Source of the DNA: Sulfurospirillum cavolei
Lineage (GTDB): Bacteria > Campylobacterota > Campylobacteria > Campylobacterales > Sulfurospirillaceae
DNA length: 64,000 bases
Direction: 5' to 3'
Assembly: GCF_001548055.1 (NCBI RefSeq)
Contig: NZ_AP014724.1
Coordinates: 1,550,001-1,614,000 of the forward strand
Shown: positions 57,236 to 64,000 of the stretch, piece after piece
How positions within the stretch are numbered: the first letter of the stretch is position 1
Layout of the letters: each line of letters opens with the position of its first letter
Notes under the pieces: model-generated
The model's database searches: none
Seen by the model: only the letters and a program-made list of their open reading frames with translations
Told to the model about the DNA's origin: nothing
Program-made: the position numbers and the translations under genes

Positions 57236-58100
57236 CTTAAAGGAAATTTCGTTATATTTTTAAATATATAAATAAAAAGGATGCTCGATGAGTTCACATG
57301 TAGCGCTTTGGAGCCGTGCTTCCAAGCATGCTTTGCAACAAAACGATTTTTCCGAAGACACCGACTATATTCTCAACTGGATCGAAAATCAAGGCATCGG
57401 TTTTGAGGGCTATTCGCTTTTAGACATCGGATGCGGCACGGGGACGTTTGCGCTTCCTCTTGCGCTCAAAAAAGCCCATGTCACGGCACTTGATCTTTCG
57501 TGCGATATGCTCAAAATCATCAATGAAAAAAGCGAAGCACTCGATACCGACGTCTCCGTGAGGCTTCAACACGCCGATTGGAGTGCATTTACGTCCGAAG
57601 AAATCTACGACATCGTCTTTGCATCTATGACGCCTGCCATTAGCACGCAACGCGACATTGAAGCGATGCTAAACGCAACCCGCTCGCTTGGAATTTTCGT
57701 CGGCTGGAAGAAGTACCGTCACAATTCTTTGCTCGATCTTTTGCTCATCGCGCACAATGCACCCGAATGCCACGCCAACCCCAGCGTCGAAGTCAAAGCC
57801 TTTTTACACGCCTTGGAAAAAGCCTCCATCGCCTACAACGTCCACTACTTCCCAAGCACCTACAAACGCGCCTACACGTTCGAACAAGCCAAAGAGTATG
57901 CTTACAAACAACTCATCGGCTACAACATCTTCCCAAGCGAAGCCAAAATCAACGCCGTCTTAAACGACCTCATGGAAAACAACCTCATCGTCTCCGAAAA
58001 CAGATCCGAAAAGGGCGTCGTCCTCTTTTCCAAATGCCCGCTGTTGCACCATTTTAGTTTGGTGTGTTAGAGGGTTTTTGGGTTTACATGTAAAGACATT
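57236..58100 (+). repeat. Left copy of ~860-bp direct repeat
   Basis: Contains the methyltransferase gene at 57288-58070 with its upstream stretch (TTTCGTTATATTTTTAAA) and downstream stretch (TTAGAGGGTTTTT then TTTACATGTAAAG). The same order recurs at about 62650-63515. The 3' halves are nearly identical, the 5' halves much less so. Confidence 0.75.
57288..58070 (+). CDS. Class I SAM-dependent methyltransferase, copy 1
   Basis: 260 residues. The Rossmann motif I YSLLDIGCGTGTFALPLAL is near residue 46; motif II region ALDLSCDMLKI near 68; IVFASMTPAIS near 110. A C-terminal ~120-residue domain (LLDLLLIAHNAPE...) is unrecognised and may bind substrate. Substrate unknown. A paralogue with an almost identical C-terminal half is at 62700-63488. 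AAAAGGATGCTCG precedes the ATG. Confidence 0.72.
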   Translation: MSSHVALWSRASKHALQQNDFSEDTDYILNWIENQGIGFEGYSLLDIGCGTGTFALPLALKKAHVTALDLSCDMLKIINEKSEALDTDVSVRLQHADWSAFTSEEIYDIVFASMTPAISTQRDIEAMLNATRSLGIFVGWKKYRHNSLLDLLLIAHNAPECHANPSVEVKAFLHALEKASIAYNVHYFPSTYKRAYTFEQAKEYAYKQLIGYNIFPSEAKINAVLNDLMENNLIVSENRSEKGVVLFSKCPLLHHFSLVC

Positions 58101-58364
58101 TGTAAGCAGTTTATCGGAAATGTTTGCAAGAGAAAGTGTAAAACGTTAGCCTTGCCTTTGGCTTTATATGACGATATACCGTCAAAACACGCTATTTCGA
58201 ACAATACTGACCATACTTTCCAAAAAACACCCTAATCAATTACAAATTTTGCCTTAAATTTCATTGTTCCTGTAACAAGCAAAGAAATTTTACTTAATTT
58301 GCTATATATTAATTGACATTTATATGCGAAATAATATATACTTGGTTAACTAAAAGGGGTGAAG
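58071..58364. other. Intergenic region upstream of the TetR gene
   Basis: 294 bases, much more AT-rich than the left flank. It contains the end of the direct repeat and a promoter for the TetR gene: TTGACA (58313-58318) with TATACT (58337-58342) 18 bases later. No gene seen. Confidence 0.55.
58313..58342 (+). promoter_or_regulatory. Promoter of the TetR-ABC1 operon
   Basis: TTGACA, 18-base spacer, TATACT (or TATATA with 16), followed by a GTTAAC palindrome and AAGGGG before the ATG. TetR proteins often repress their own promoter. Confidence 0.6.
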
Positions 58365-59102
58365 ATGAAAATTTCCCAAGAAAACAGAGAACTTACCAAA
58401 ATCAAAATTTTGGAAGCTGGTGTTGCACTCATGATTGAAAAAGGGTTCAAAGAGGCTTCGATGCGAGAAATCGCACACAAAGCAGGCGTGAGTAACCCTA
58501 CTATTTATAACTATTTCCCAACAAAAGAGCATATGTTATATACCTACATCGAATGGAAACATCAACAAGCACGCACTCTTGTGGATTCTATCGAGGGATT
58601 TGATACTTATACATTAAGGGAGCAGCTTCAAACCTTCGTTGAAACAGAAATTGAGCTCTATTTGGAAGATCGGGAATTTATCGCGCAAATTGCAGAGATG
58701 GTTTTTCACTCTTCATCAATTAAACTTGAATCTATCTACGCTACTAATCGACTTTTTACAGAAACGATTGCTGATATGATTGCAATCGCCGTTGAAGCAG
58801 GAGAGATTGAAAGACCTCCATTTGAAGAGTATTTACCTAAGATTTTTTGGGATTATTTTGTGGTCGTTGTCACCTATTGGATCAAAGATGAGAGTCAATC
58901 CTTTGAAAACACCACCCAATTTATCGACCACTCTATGGGTGTCATTGAAGCTATTTTAAATTCAAATTTGCTTAATAAAGCCTCAGATTTAGGAATGTTC
59001 CTCTTTAAAAATCATCTGCTCTCTGCCATTACCCGTTTTTCAACCAAACAGAGTCGTTTTACAAAAATCAAACGAAAGTTGGGGGACGTATTTCATGGAT
59101 AA
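58365..59102 (+). CDS. TetR-family transcriptional regulator
   Basis: 245 residues. N-terminal helix-turn-helix (IKILEAGVALMIEKGFKEASMREIAHKAGVSNPTIYNYF, quoted in parts: MREIAHKAGVSN, TIYNYFPTKEHML) and a helical ligand domain. The ATG at 58365 is preferred over a GTG six bases earlier because of AGGGGTGAAG. It overlaps the ABC1 kinase gene by eight bases and probably regulates the following operon. Confidence 0.85.
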   Translation: MKISQENRELTKIKILEAGVALMIEKGFKEASMREIAHKAGVSNPTIYNYFPTKEHMLYTYIEWKHQQARTLVDSIEGFDTYTLREQLQTFVETEIELYLEDREFIAQIAEMVFHSSSIKLESIYATNRLFTETIADMIAIAVEAGEIERPPFEEYLPKIFWDYFVVVVTYWIKDESQSFENTTQFIDHSMGVIEAILNSNLLNKASDLGMFLFKNHLLSAITRFSTKQSRFTKIKRKLGDVFHG

Positions 59103-60423
59103 GCCAATTCCCATCACGAGTATGGCTCGAGGTAAAGTCATCGGTAAGACGCTCCTTAAAATTGGAGCAACCCATTCAAAAGGGGCTCTTAAAAAAATAC
59201 TCTCTTCGGAAAATCATAAACAATCCATTCAAGATGAGACGCATGAAGAGACAGCCAAAATTATCATCGAAGCACTGGGTGAGCTCAAAGGCATATCGGT
59301 TAAAATTGCGCAGCAAGTTATGGTGGCACTGCCATTTTTACCACAAAACTATCTTGAGCACATCGGAAAATCTTTTAATGCCGTTCCACCCATCAACCGT
59401 GCCCTTATTCGTAAAATTATCAAACAAGAACTTGGCAGCTATCCCGAAGAGATATTTGAATCGTTTGAAGCAATACCTTTTGGAAGTGCAAGTCTAGGAC
59501 AAGTGCATAAAGCAAAGTATAAAGGCGAAACCGTCGCCGTTAAAGTGCAATATCCAGGAATTGCAAACTCAATCCACTCCGATATGGGCATGGTCAAGTT
59601 TATGCTAGAACGCTTTGCGAAAGGGCATAACATTGACCATTTGATTGAAGAGATCAATCGAAGGCTTTATGAAGAGGTAGATTATTGCTTTGAAGCCGAC
59701 AATGTGATGTTTTTTAAAAATGCTATCACACATCCTAACATCGTAATACCTCGTGCTTACAAAGACCTCTCAACATCAAAAGTGCTCGTTTGCTCCTGCG
59801 TCGAGGGCTACTCGTTGATAGATTTTTTAACATCAAAGCCAACGCAAACGCAACGCAATCATTACGCTCAAATTCTGTTTGACACCTTCTTTTCAACGCT
59901 CTATGAGCTCAAAGCCATTCACGCCGACCCCAATCCTGGTAATTTCATCTTTATGCAAAACGGAGATTTGGGTGTAATTGATTTTGGATGCATCAAATAC
60001 GTTGATCAAGAGTTTTTAACGCATTATAACCATTTGCATCTCTCGTTGATTTACGGTGAGAATGAAGATGAGATTGTACGTCAATATGCCAATCTTAAGA
60101 TGATTGATCAAAGCGACATCGAAACCATGCGTGCTTTTTACCAAGAGATTATTCGACCGCTCGATTCACTCTACATAGAGATTTTAAAAGAGGATTACTA
60201 CGACTTTGGAGCGGATCACTCTTTTTCTAAAAGAGGGTTTGAAACCATTTTAGATATACAGAAAAAACAGACCCACTCTGTGCATAAATTTAATCAAGAG
60301 TATCTATTTTTAAATCGCACTTTACTTGGATATTACACCCTATTCGAGCAAATGAATGCTCAAATTGATACCAGATTTGCAAAAACTGTTATGAAAACGT
60401 TTCAAGGGGAAAACAATGGCTAA
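59095..60423 (+). CDS. ABC1/UbiB/AarF-family atypical kinase
   Basis: 442 residues. ABC1 features: KISVKIAQQVMV near residue 67 (KxGQ-like), PFGSASLGQVHKAKYKGETVAVKVQYPG in part (ATP-binding Ala/Gly-rich loop and Lys), HADPNPGNFIF catalytic loop and VIDFGCIK metal site. UbiB-type proteins act on quinone or other lipid pathways. It overlaps the TetR gene by eight bases and the next membrane protein gene by eight. Confidence 0.82.
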   Translation: MDKPIPITSMARGKVIGKTLLKIGATHSKGALKKILSSENHKQSIQDETHEETAKIIIEALGELKGISVKIAQQVMVALPFLPQNYLEHIGKSFNAVPPINRALIRKIIKQELGSYPEEIFESFEAIPFGSASLGQVHKAKYKGETVAVKVQYPGIANSIHSDMGMVKFMLERFAKGHNIDHLIEEINRRLYEEVDYCFEADNVMFFKNAITHPNIVIPRAYKDLSTSKVLVCSCVEGYSLIDFLTSKPTQTQRNHYAQILFDTFFSTLYELKAIHADPNPGNFIFMQNGDLGVIDFGCIKYVDQEFLTHYNHLHLSLIYGENEDEIVRQYANLKMIDQSDIETMRAFYQEIIRPLDSLYIEILKEDYYDFGADHSFSKRGFETILDIQKKQTHSVHKFNQEYLFLNRTLLGYYTLFEQMNAQIDTRFAKTVMKTFQGENNG

Positions 60424-61840
60424 TTTTATTGAAGAAACTCAAGCAATAGAGAGTGTCGATACGCCTTTTAGCGATATTCGTTTTAGCGTATTGCTTATAG
60501 GAATCAGTCTATTGCTAGCACTTTTCAAAACCCAATTCGTGCCATCTCAAGCAATTGGTTTAGGCACTATTTTGCTCTATATGATTGCACTCGTTCCACT
60601 GATTTATCTTATTGTAAAAAACCAAATCATCAACCGTTATACACTTTTTGCATTACCTTTTATACTAATTTGGTGCATTGATATTTTTATCTACAACAAC
60701 ACATTGGTGCATGTTTTTTTGCCTTATATCATCGTAGGCACGATTGCCGTTTTGTATGTAACGAGTATGCACAAAGTGGATTATTTCTATCAAGCCTTTA
60801 TTCCAAGACTGTTGATCTCTTTTTCATTGATCTCATACCTGAAAACATTTACGACACATCTCTTTTCGTATAATCAAAACTATTCTGTTTATAAACGAAG
60901 TTTGATTGCTGTGCTAATTACATTTCCTTTCGTTGGCTTATTCTTGGTTCCGTTTAGAAATGCCGATACAAATTTTAATAATGCCGTTACCCAGTTTATG
61001 CACTATTTTTCTCTCTTGAAGTTAGACCATATCATGATGATACCGGTTTACTTTTTGATCTACTTAAGTCTCTTTCTTTACAGCTATCTTAACCACGCGT
61101 CACGCCCACTCAAAGAAAACAAAACATCCTTTGATACGCTCATTATCGGTATTTTTTTAGGTGCCTTAAATGTGATTTTCATAACATTCTTAATCTTCCA
61201 AATTGCCTATTTATTTGGTGGTGAAGCCTATATCAACGAGTCTGGAATTTCTCCCGCCCAGTTTGCAAGAGAAGGATTTTTTCAACTCGCGTGGGTCATT
61301 AGTCTGGTTGTCATCATCTTTTTAGTCATCATGCGTCGGTATCAAGGGGAATTAAGTATTAAAATTTTGATGACCGCATTAATGTTGCAGACAATTATTA
61401 TGGGATTTGCTTCTCTTAAAAAAATGTATTTATACCAAGAACTTTTAGGGGTAACAACCTTGCGTTATTATATAGAATGGTTTGAATATTTTTTGATTCT
61501 CGTATTGGTTATTGGCATCCTTTTTACACTTTTACGCAAATCGTTTCATCTACTCCTAAATCTTATCATGATGTTAGGGTTGATCGCTTTTAGCATTGTT
61601 GCCTCCTTAAATATTGACTATATGATTGCTTCGCATACTATAGAAAAATTCAAATATGAGCCCAGTAAACTGGATAAAGTTATGCTTACACACCTTTCGA
61701 TTGACGCATTACCAGCATTAATGCAAGCATCTATTGCCTTTACAATAAATTTTTCAGAAGAGAGTTGTCACACGCTTATGCAGTATCATTTTGGCAAATG
61801 TCAACGTATAAATCATTATAACGCAACACATCAACACTAA
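60416..61840 (+). CDS. Polytopic membrane protein (DUF4173/DUF4153-like)
   Basis: 474 residues with about ten to twelve hydrophobic segments. The FAREGFFQLAW motif near residue 281 is characteristic of the DUF4173/DUF4153 family, whose function is not known. It contains no recognised catalytic residues. It lies between the ABC1 kinase and a small unknown gene in one transcript (overlap eight bases upstream). Confidence 0.65.
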   Translation: MANFIEETQAIESVDTPFSDIRFSVLLIGISLLLALFKTQFVPSQAIGLGTILLYMIALVPLIYLIVKNQIINRYTLFALPFILIWCIDIFIYNNTLVHVFLPYIIVGTIAVLYVTSMHKVDYFYQAFIPRLLISFSLISYLKTFTTHLFSYNQNYSVYKRSLIAVLITFPFVGLFLVPFRNADTNFNNAVTQFMHYFSLLKLDHIMMIPVYFLIYLSLFLYSYLNHASRPLKENKTSFDTLIIGIFLGALNVIFITFLIFQIAYLFGGEAYINESGISPAQFAREGFFQLAWVISLVVIIFLVIMRRYQGELSIKILMTALMLQTIIMGFASLKKMYLYQELLGVTTLRYYIEWFEYFLILVLVIGILFTLLRKSFHLLLNLIMMLGLIAFSIVASLNIDYMIASHTIEKFKYEPSKLDKVMLTHLSIDALPALMQASIAFTINFSEESCHTLMQYHFGKCQRINHYNATHQH

Positions 61841-61851
61841 GGAGAGTTCCT

Positions 61852-62220
61852 ATGGATATTTTTGAATTTTATAAAACTTCAGGTATTGATCTTGAAGAAC
61901 ATAACGGAGCCAAATTTTATGCCGTGCAACCCAAAGATGCATGTGCATTGCTAGATTTACTCAACCAACAGCATGTCATCGTCCATAGCATTGACGTACT
62001 CTACAAAAACGAAAATGGTCTTTATGGCTATAGTACGCAATCGGGTAAGTGTATTTCTTGGGATTTGGACTCTGCCAATATACCCGAAGAAAAAAGGTAT
62101 GAGGTCGTTAAGCAGAAAATTCAAGACTTTGATGCACGAAGTGACCATGAAAATTTAGCGTTTTTATTTTCAGATGAACAATCCTATAAAGCATGGAAGA
62201 AAAATCATGCAAAATTTTGA
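61852..62220 (+). CDS. Unknown small soluble protein
   Basis: 122 residues, acidic, no signal or membrane segment, mixed alpha/beta (KFYAVQPKDACALLDLLNQQ, NLAFLFSDEQSYKAWKK). I do not recognise the family. Starts after AAGGAGAG, 11 bases downstream of the membrane protein gene, and its end overlaps the VanZ-like start by 14 bases. Confidence 0.6.
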   Translation: MDIFEFYKTSGIDLEEHNGAKFYAVQPKDACALLDLLNQQHVIVHSIDVLYKNENGLYGYSTQSGKCISWDLDSANIPEEKRYEVVKQKIQDFDARSDHENLAFLFSDEQSYKAWKKNHAKF

Positions 62221-62611
62221 GACTACACAAACGCAAAAAAGATCGGATCTTTTGAAACGGATCTTTCTTCCGACAGCTTTCTTTGCTTTTCTCGTTTTGA
62301 TTATCTATCAAGCAGATACGGCTCACTATAATTTCGCGTTCAAAATGGTAGGGAGAATCCCCTATGGAGACAAAATAGGACATATCGTACTGTATGGAAT
62401 TATGGCATTTTTGTTAAATTACGGCTTTAAAGGGAAAAAATGGTTTAAGATTCAAATTGGCTCTTTAATTGTTCTTGTATTTTCAATACTAGAAGAAATC
62501 AGCCAAGCCTATTTTCCAAGTCGTTCATTTGACTTGGCTGACATTATGGCGAGTATCGTTGGAATTATTATTTTCACTTTTTTATTTCAACATTTGAAAA
62601 GAGAAGCCTAG
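62207..62611 (+). CDS. VanZ-like membrane protein
   Basis: 134 residues with four hydrophobic segments. The pattern DKIGHIVLYGIMAFLL, then EEISQAYFPSRSFDLADIMAS (partly quoted) is the VanZ family signature. Function is unclear; VanZ itself gives low-level teicoplanin resistance. I start at 62207; an upstream in-frame ATG lies deep inside the previous gene. Confidence 0.75.
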   Translation: MQNFETTQTQKRSDLLKRIFLPTAFFAFLVLIIYQADTAHYNFAFKMVGRIPYGDKIGHIVLYGIMAFLLNYGFKGKKWFKIQIGSLIVLVFSILEEISQAYFPSRSFDLADIMASIVGIIIFTFLFQHLKREA

Positions 62612-62649
62612 TTTATGCTTTACATGTAACCTTCGCATGTCTTGACATT

Positions 62650-63515
62650 AAAGAAAATTTCGTTATATTTTTAAAGATATAATGTAGAAAGGATTTTCGA
62701 TGAGTTCGCAGATAGCCCTCTGGAATGCTTCTTCCAAACGACACCCGCATGACGATGATGCGTCTATCAACGAGGACGCGCAACACATCATCGCATGGGT
62801 GGAAAGTCACGGCATCGCTTTTGAGGGCTATTCACTCCTCGACATCGGCTGTGGTACGGGCGCTTTTGCTATTCCATTAGCGCTCAAAAAAGCACACATC
62901 ACCGCGCTTGACATCTCCTATGACATGCTCAAAATCGTCAATGGAAAAAGTGAAATGCACGACTTAAGCGGCTTTGTCACGCTTCAACATGCCAATTGGA
63001 GCACGTTTACACCACCTGTAACGTATGACATCGTTCTTGCGTCCATGACACCCGCCATCAGCACGCCACGAGACATCGAAACCATGCTCAATGCGACCCG
63101 CTCACTTGGTATCTTCGTCGGTTGGAAAAAACACCACACCAACTCCCTGCTCGATCTTTTGCTCATCGCGCACAATGCACCCGAATACCACGCCAATCCC
63201 AGCGTCGAAGTCAAAACGTTCTTGCACGCCTTGGAAAAAGCCTCCATCGCCTACAACGTCCACTACTTCCCAAGCACATACAAACGCACCTACACGTTCG
63301 AGCAAGCCAAAGCTTATGCTTTCAAACAACTCCTAAGCTACGGCATCTTCCCAAACGAAGTCAAGATCAACGCCATCCTCAACGACCTTATGGAAAACAA
63401 CCTCATCGTCTCCGAAAATAGGTCCGAAAAAGGTGTCGTGCTCTTTTCCAAATGCCCGCTGTTACACCATTTTAGTTTGGTATGTTAGAGGGTTTTTAGG
63501 TTTACATGTAAAGCT
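62650..63515 (+). repeat. Right copy of ~860-bp direct repeat
   Basis: Second copy of the repeat at 57236-58100, including the methyltransferase gene and the same flanks (TTTCGTTATATTTTTAAA upstream; TTAGAGGGTTTTT and TTTACATGTAAAG downstream). Confidence 0.75.
62700..63488 (+). CDS. Class I SAM-dependent methyltransferase, copy 2
   Basis: 262 residues, paralogue of 57288-58070. Motif I YSLLDIGCGTGAFAIPLAL near residue 48. The first ~120 residues differ from copy 1 at many positions, while from LGIFVGWKK onward the two are nearly identical, including silent sites. AGAAAGGATTTTCG precedes the ATG. Substrate unknown. Confidence 0.72.
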   Translation: MSSQIALWNASSKRHPHDDDASINEDAQHIIAWVESHGIAFEGYSLLDIGCGTGAFAIPLALKKAHITALDISYDMLKIVNGKSEMHDLSGFVTLQHANWSTFTPPVTYDIVLASMTPAISTPRDIETMLNATRSLGIFVGWKKHHTNSLLDLLLIAHNAPEYHANPSVEVKTFLHALEKASIAYNVHYFPSTYKRTYTFEQAKAYAFKQLLSYGIFPNEVKINAILNDLMENNLIVSENRSEKGVVLFSKCPLLHHFSLVC

Positions 63516-63518
63516 TAT

Positions 63519-63578
63519 TTGACTAACATATTTGACATTTAGACTTTAAAGTTATAAAATGTCTAAAATATTAGTCAA
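63519..63578. promoter_or_regulatory. Nested palindromic operator of the hipBA-like genes
   Basis: TTGACTAA (63519-63526) pairs with TTAGTCAA (63571-63578) and TTTAGAC (63538-63544) with GTCTAAA (63561-63567). They surround TTGACA and TATAAA elements, the usual arrangement for an autoregulated toxin-antitoxin operon. Confidence 0.5.
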
Positions 63579-63586
63579 GGAAAAAC

Positions 63587-63829
63587 ATGGACTTAAAAGA
63601 GTTTGGAGCCTACGTTGCACAGCTTCGTAAAGAGAAAAAAGTCTCACAAGAACAACTCTCTCGTGATCTTTCTATTTCTCGCGCGACCATCAGCTCCCTT
63701 GAAAACGGCACAAGTTCCGATGTTGGCATAAAGAAGATACTTCACATCCTTGACTACTTAGGGTACGAGCTTACATGTAAAGAAAAATCTCCCTTCCCAA
63801 CTTTTGAGGAGTTAAGAGATGAAAGATAG
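63587..63829 (+). CDS. hipB: HipB-like XRE-family antitoxin/regulator
   Basis: 80 residues: a single helix-turn-helix (AQLRKEKKVSQEQLSRDLSISRATISSLENG, partly quoted) of the Cro/CI type. It overlaps the hipA-like start by 11 bases. In HipBA systems HipB binds operator palindromes and neutralises HipA; matching palindromes are just upstream. Confidence 0.78.
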   Translation: MDLKEFGAYVAQLRKEKKVSQEQLSRDLSISRATISSLENGTSSDVGIKKILHILDYLGYELTCKEKSPFPTFEELRDER

Positions 63830-64000
63830 TTTACATGTAAAAGTTTCTAGCGAAAAAGCAGGCACTATCCTTCTTGAAAATAACGAATACATCTTTGACT
63901 ACACAACCAATGCTCAAGATACCTTTGTGTCACTCAGTATGCCTGTACGAACGAAGAGTTATGTAAACCCAAAACTCCACCCCATTTTTGAGATGCACCT
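63819..64000 (+). CDS. hipA: HipA-like kinase, N-terminal fragment (runs off window)
   Basis: The first 60 residues (starts MKDSLHVKVSSEKAG) match the HipA N-terminal domain: AGTILLENNEYIFDYT, VSLSMPVRTKSY, LHPIFEMHL. The kinase core is beyond the window. It overlaps hipB by 11 bases. Incomplete because of the window edge, not disrupted. Confidence 0.68.
   Translation, partial: MKDSLHVKVSSEKAGTILLENNEYIFDYTTNAQDTFVSLSMPVRTKSYVNPKLHPIFEMH

Noticed and set aside
1-64000. CRISPR arrays, tRNA genes, insertion sequences
   Set aside because: No regularly spaced repeats, cloverleaf signatures or transposase frames were seen on either strand.

Overview
The window comes from a Campylobacterota (epsilonproteobacterial) anaerobe. 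The gene content points to Sulfurospirillum or a close relative of Wolinella: a CX15CH-type octahaem sulfite reductase (mcc) cluster with its own fused CcsBA haem lyase, a clade II nitrous oxide reductase carrying a haem c domain, a selenocysteine formate dehydrogenase with the campylobacterial gene order, a tungsten aldehyde oxidoreductase, and a complete set of nitrogenase cofactor genes. The genus is inferred from gene content. No rRNA, tRNA, CRISPR array or insertion sequence was seen.

Layout. (1) 1-17.5 kb, nif accessory region. A leftward operon runs nifX, a NifX-associated gene, flavodoxin, nifW, nifZ and a ferredoxin-like gene. A second leftward operon holds nifE, nifN and a large cytoplasmic Cache-CheW protein. 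Facing nifE is a rightward operon of ferredoxin, a NifX-like protein and a flavodiiron protein. After two leftward regulator genes come rightward nifB, nifV, a small Cys-rich gene and an LRR gene. Three good -24/-12 elements (GGAACAC-N5-GC) and one weaker one precede these units. nifHDK is not in the window. trmO and a ferritin gene lie inside the region. (2) 17.5-25.3 kb, mixed: type 4 uracil-DNA glycosylase, a lipoprotein, a YbgC-type thioesterase, nosZ with a membrane-bound cytochrome gene, and a lipocalin. (3) 25.3-38.6 kb, a tungsten/molybdenum block, all leftward: tungstate ABC transporter, a ModE-like regulator with fdhD, fdhMXABC, and aor with two MoaD-like genes and a MoeB-like gene. 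(4) 39.3-56 kb, the mcc respiratory sulfite reduction cluster, also leftward: regulators mccRS, then mccABCD, ccsA, haem-enzyme homologues, a Sel1 protein, NosL-like proteins and an ABC exporter-like module, many joined by 4-base start/stop overlaps. (5) 56.4-64 kb, accessory DNA: a HAD phosphatase, then an AT-richer five-gene segment (TetR, ABC1 kinase, DUF4173-like membrane protein, unknown, VanZ-like) flanked by two direct copies of a methyltransferase gene, and a hipBA pair cut by the window edge.

How it works together. FdhABC oxidises formate in the periplasm and feeds electrons to menaquinone. MccCD take electrons from the quinol and pass them to MccA for sulfite reduction, and NosZ is a further terminal reductase. 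FdhA and AOR both need a pterin-bound Mo or W centre, and the window also carries the transporter, a putative sensor, and cofactor genes (fdhD, moaD, moeB). A palindrome TATGC-N7-GCATA lies upstream of the transporter, fdhD-modE and aor and in the fdhM/moeB gap. I infer from this a local tungsten/molybdenum regulon, the most interesting signal in the window. Other leads are a CheW protein co-transcribed with nifEN, a histidine kinase with a periplasmic haem-binding motif next to mccA, a candidate small RNA at 56.3 kb, and an approximately threefold excess of the palindrome ACATGT across the window.
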